From contig CAOLHI010000489.1 in assembly GCA_948474755.1 (NCBI GenBank), positions 372,001 through 436,000 on the forward strand: a DNA stretch of 64,000 nucleotides. Reading direction: 5' to 3'. The position numbers and the translations under genes were made by a program. Below the pieces are notes generated by a model. The model searched no databases and was not told the origin of the DNA. It was given only the letters and a program-made list of their open reading frames with translations. Source of the DNA: Ctenosaura bakeri. Taxonomy: Eukaryota; Chordata; Lepidosauria; Squamata; Iguanidae. Shown here one piece after another: positions 61,250-64,000 of this stretch; position 1 is the first letter of the stretch; every line of letters starts with the position of its first letter.

Positions 61250-64000
61250 GTATGTTTTCCCATTTGTATGCACTGCAGCAATTACAGTCAAAAGCAAGAT
61301 AGATCTGAACGTTATTCCTGAATAAAATGAAAGAAGCGGGGAAAATCCTGGCAGAGACCAAGGAGATTTATCTTTCATTTATAGATTTTTGTAGCATTTT
61401 GGAAATGTTATTAAGGTGGAGTTGTGGTTTTTAAAGAAAATAAATCTCTGCATTTGGAAATCAAGAAATGATAGCTTAAAAATCATGACTTTTGTCTTCT
61501 GTGAAACACTCTTTGCAGAGTGATTTAAAAGTATTGTGACATATATGACTATGTCCTTACTTTTTAGGGTTTTGTGTAATATTCTGCAGTAAAATAAGGA
61601 TCTATTCTGAAAAATATTCCACACAAATAGTTACTGTAACTATTTTTTTAATAACATTAGAATATCTTCAGGAATTGAATTCTGAAATTTAATGTTCCAA
61701 CATTCAGATTTTATCCATCTATTTGAAATGTGACTGTTGTGTTCACCACACTTTAAAACAATGAAACTATGTTAATTCTATTTTTTTTATTTATTTATTT
61801 ATTTCTTGCTAAAGCTCATGTTAACCACTCATTTATCTTTTGTGTTTCAAAATCTCCTTCTAATTCCCAAGTAAAACTATCATTTCTTCAGCAATGGAAA
61901 TTGTTTAAACATTTGCAATGTTTACAGTGTTTAAACACTCTACATATTAATCCAGAAAAAAAGAAAAAGAGGAGGAAGAAGCAGTATTAGCAGCAGCAGC
62001 AGTGGTACATGAATTCCTGATTATGCTTCATGTGGTCTTTATGACAGCAGATTTTCATTTTACAATGTACTCCTTCCATCACTGTTTCAGAACATTATCT
62101 TGTACCATCGCCACTGCTGCTTAATTCTTCCTCCTGCTCTTCTTCCTTCTTCTTCTTCCTGGGTTTATGTAAAACTGGCTTATCAGAATATCTGGACAGC
62201 TTCATTTATACTTCACTCTCATAGATTTTTGCATTTTTCCAAAACGCAAATAAAATTGTGCACTTCCGCAGTAGTAGTGTTGCAAGTCCCTTCAAATTGC
62301 TATGGCAATTCATGGAAAAAATGTGCACAGTTGGTAGGGTGAAATGGAACACTGCAATGGAAACCTTTAGGAGACTTGGATTATTTTTCCAAGTATATTC
62401 CAGATATTTAGCGCAATAATCCAGCTCCTGAATACAGAGATGATTGGTACTAAGCTTACCAACCCACTCAACAATAACCTTCCTTCACTACTCCCTTTTC
62501 CACTGCTACCTATTGATGGAGCTGCAATAGGCCTTCATGAGGTTCAGCTGGTGCTGAAAGTATGAGGAATGTAGTGTCCAGTGATACTGGTTGCCATGGA
62601 AAAAGTAATTCTACAATACCCACCAATCAGACTTTTAAGTACAGTCATTATGACTGCTAAGCTGAGTTATACAAGTAGCAATCTCTCCTTGTATACTTGA
62701 TATGTGGGCAAGAGCAGTTTCTTTATGGGCAGAGTGTGAGTAGATGTGTCTTTAGCAATAAACTGCATAAGAACAGGTTTAATGTGAAATATTTAGTTTG
62801 TACCAATGTATCTCTAGCAGAAGTAAGTTTCACAGAGTTCAAAGCATACATAGTCTTGCAGTAAAAGTAACAGATTTTATACTGCTCTGCAAACTTTTGA
62901 AGTGAAATGTAAGCCTGTATTGTTGCGGCAAAATGGCAAATTTGTCTCTGGGCCAGCATAATGCAGGTGCAGCAAACAAGAGGCACATAGAAAACATTTT
63001 CAACTATAAACACCTGCAGGCCCTTACCATGAGAACATGTCCCCACAGTTTTAGTTTGTAACTTCCCCTCATGTTACAGATGGCAACGTATAAATGGGCT
63101 CAAAACCCTGCTCCTCTGTTCATTTTAGCTGCATTTTCAGCTACATCAGTTTCTAGCAAGAGAGAATATATATACCTCTCTAGCTGCATATACCATGTTT
63201 TCATTTAAGCCTGTCCCTGCTAGCCCTGCTGTATAAATGCCACACTCAGTTTCTTATGCTTACAGCATTGAGCAGTAACCTGCACCCATGATGTGACAGT
63301 ATTACTGATTTTAGATGGATTTGTCTGGTAGTGTGAATGAAAGGAGCCATGAAAAAACAAAACTAAACCATGTGAAGATGGACTTTACAGATAATTGTGC
63401 AGTAAGCACTTCCCCATAACTCCTCTTAATGTCTACTAGAACAATGTGACCTCTGAGGAACTGTTCGACCTGAGTTCTCCTTAAGGAATCTACCCCTCTC
63501 CCAAGATTCCCCATGTGAGTTTCCTGTACAGCACTTAGATCCAAAATCTTATTATTAAAATTTGCTTTTAGTCATGAACCTTTTATCCCCACACCTACCA
63601 CTTAGACCTCATTTCAGTCACTTCACACACCAGCTCATTTCTTGTTGCCTTGGAAATGCTTTGTTTCAATCTTTTTTTTTTAACTATATTTCTGGAAATG
63701 TGTTTAATGTTATGAACAGAATTACTTTCATAATGAAGGATTCGCAGTTGTAAATACAGTCTTAAATGCACTCCTGTTTTGTTCATAAATCTTTGGGATA
63801 AATCAGCTAGCAAGGACAGCAAGAGCTGTTTTTGTTCTAGATTGCTGTCTGATGTTAATAATGGAGTGGACGAGCATGAACAAAGTAAAGCTTAATCCAG
63901 AAGACAGAGTTGCTTCTGGTCACTCAAAGAGCAGATCAGGGAACAGAGACCCAGCCTGTGCTGGAGGAGTTACACTCACCCTGAAGGTGCAGGTTTACAG
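61250..64000 (+). other. TNNI3K: TNNI3K intron 5 (to window end)
   Basis: AT-rich sequence with no further exon that translates to the expected next ankyrin repeats. I recognise no repeat family in it beyond short AAAG/AGC runs near 61.96-62.0 kb. Confidence 0.7.

Overview
The window is nuclear DNA of a vertebrate, almost certainly a squamate reptile (a lizard, perhaps iguanian; species not determinable here). Evidence: spliced exons whose translations match known vertebrate genes; tRNA-derived Sauria SINEs and 5S-rRNA-derived SINEs sharing a BovB-type tail; CR1, L2-like and L1 LINE fragments; a DIRS-like element; AT-rich non-coding DNA broken by one CpG island. It is not prokaryotic: there are no operons, and nearly all short open frames are noise or repeat debris.

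Layout. 1-6053, minus strand: three exons of LRRIQ3 (leucine-rich repeats and IQ motif), including its start codon; the gene runs off the left edge. 10.4-11.2 kb: CpG island acting as a head-to-head promoter for LRRIQ3 (leftward) and FPGT (rightward), with a near-perfect RFX X-box and an ETS core. 10828-19757, plus strand: all four coding exons of FPGT (fucose-1-phosphate guanylyltransferase), with a one-base frameshift in a T run of the last exon. 19.8-48.6 kb: about 29 kb of intergenic/readthrough-intron DNA, dense in transposon relics, with one unexplained exon-like open segment at 42562-42682. 48665-61249, plus strand: the first five coding exons of TNNI3K (cardiac ankyrin-repeat kinase), reaching into the ankyrin repeats; the kinase lies off the right edge. 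The gene order LRRIQ3(-)-FPGT(+)-TNNI3K(+) is the conserved order known from the human locus, and the splice phases permit an FPGT-TNNI3K readthrough transcript.

The most distinctive non-genic signal is a family of foldback elements beginning GGCC and flanked by the 3-bp target TAA (PIF/Harbinger-like by inference). Eight palindromic copies are present, including one nested in another and three crowded round the bidirectional promoter, plus two related or similar elements. Also delimited directly from sequence: an antisense solo LTR (4-bp duplication), a hAT-like element, a 5'-truncated L1 with 15-bp duplications, a DIRS-like gag remnant between inverted repeats, and a CR1 nested in an L2-like LINE.

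The genes are neighbours rather than a pathway. LRRIQ3 is poorly characterised, FPGT works in fucose salvage, and TNNI3K is a heart kinase. What links them is promoter sharing (LRRIQ3/FPGT) and possible transcript fusion (FPGT/TNNI3K). I found no wholly new biological system; the items most worth checking are the FPGT frameshift, the orphan exon, the conserved readthrough phases and the palindromic family.
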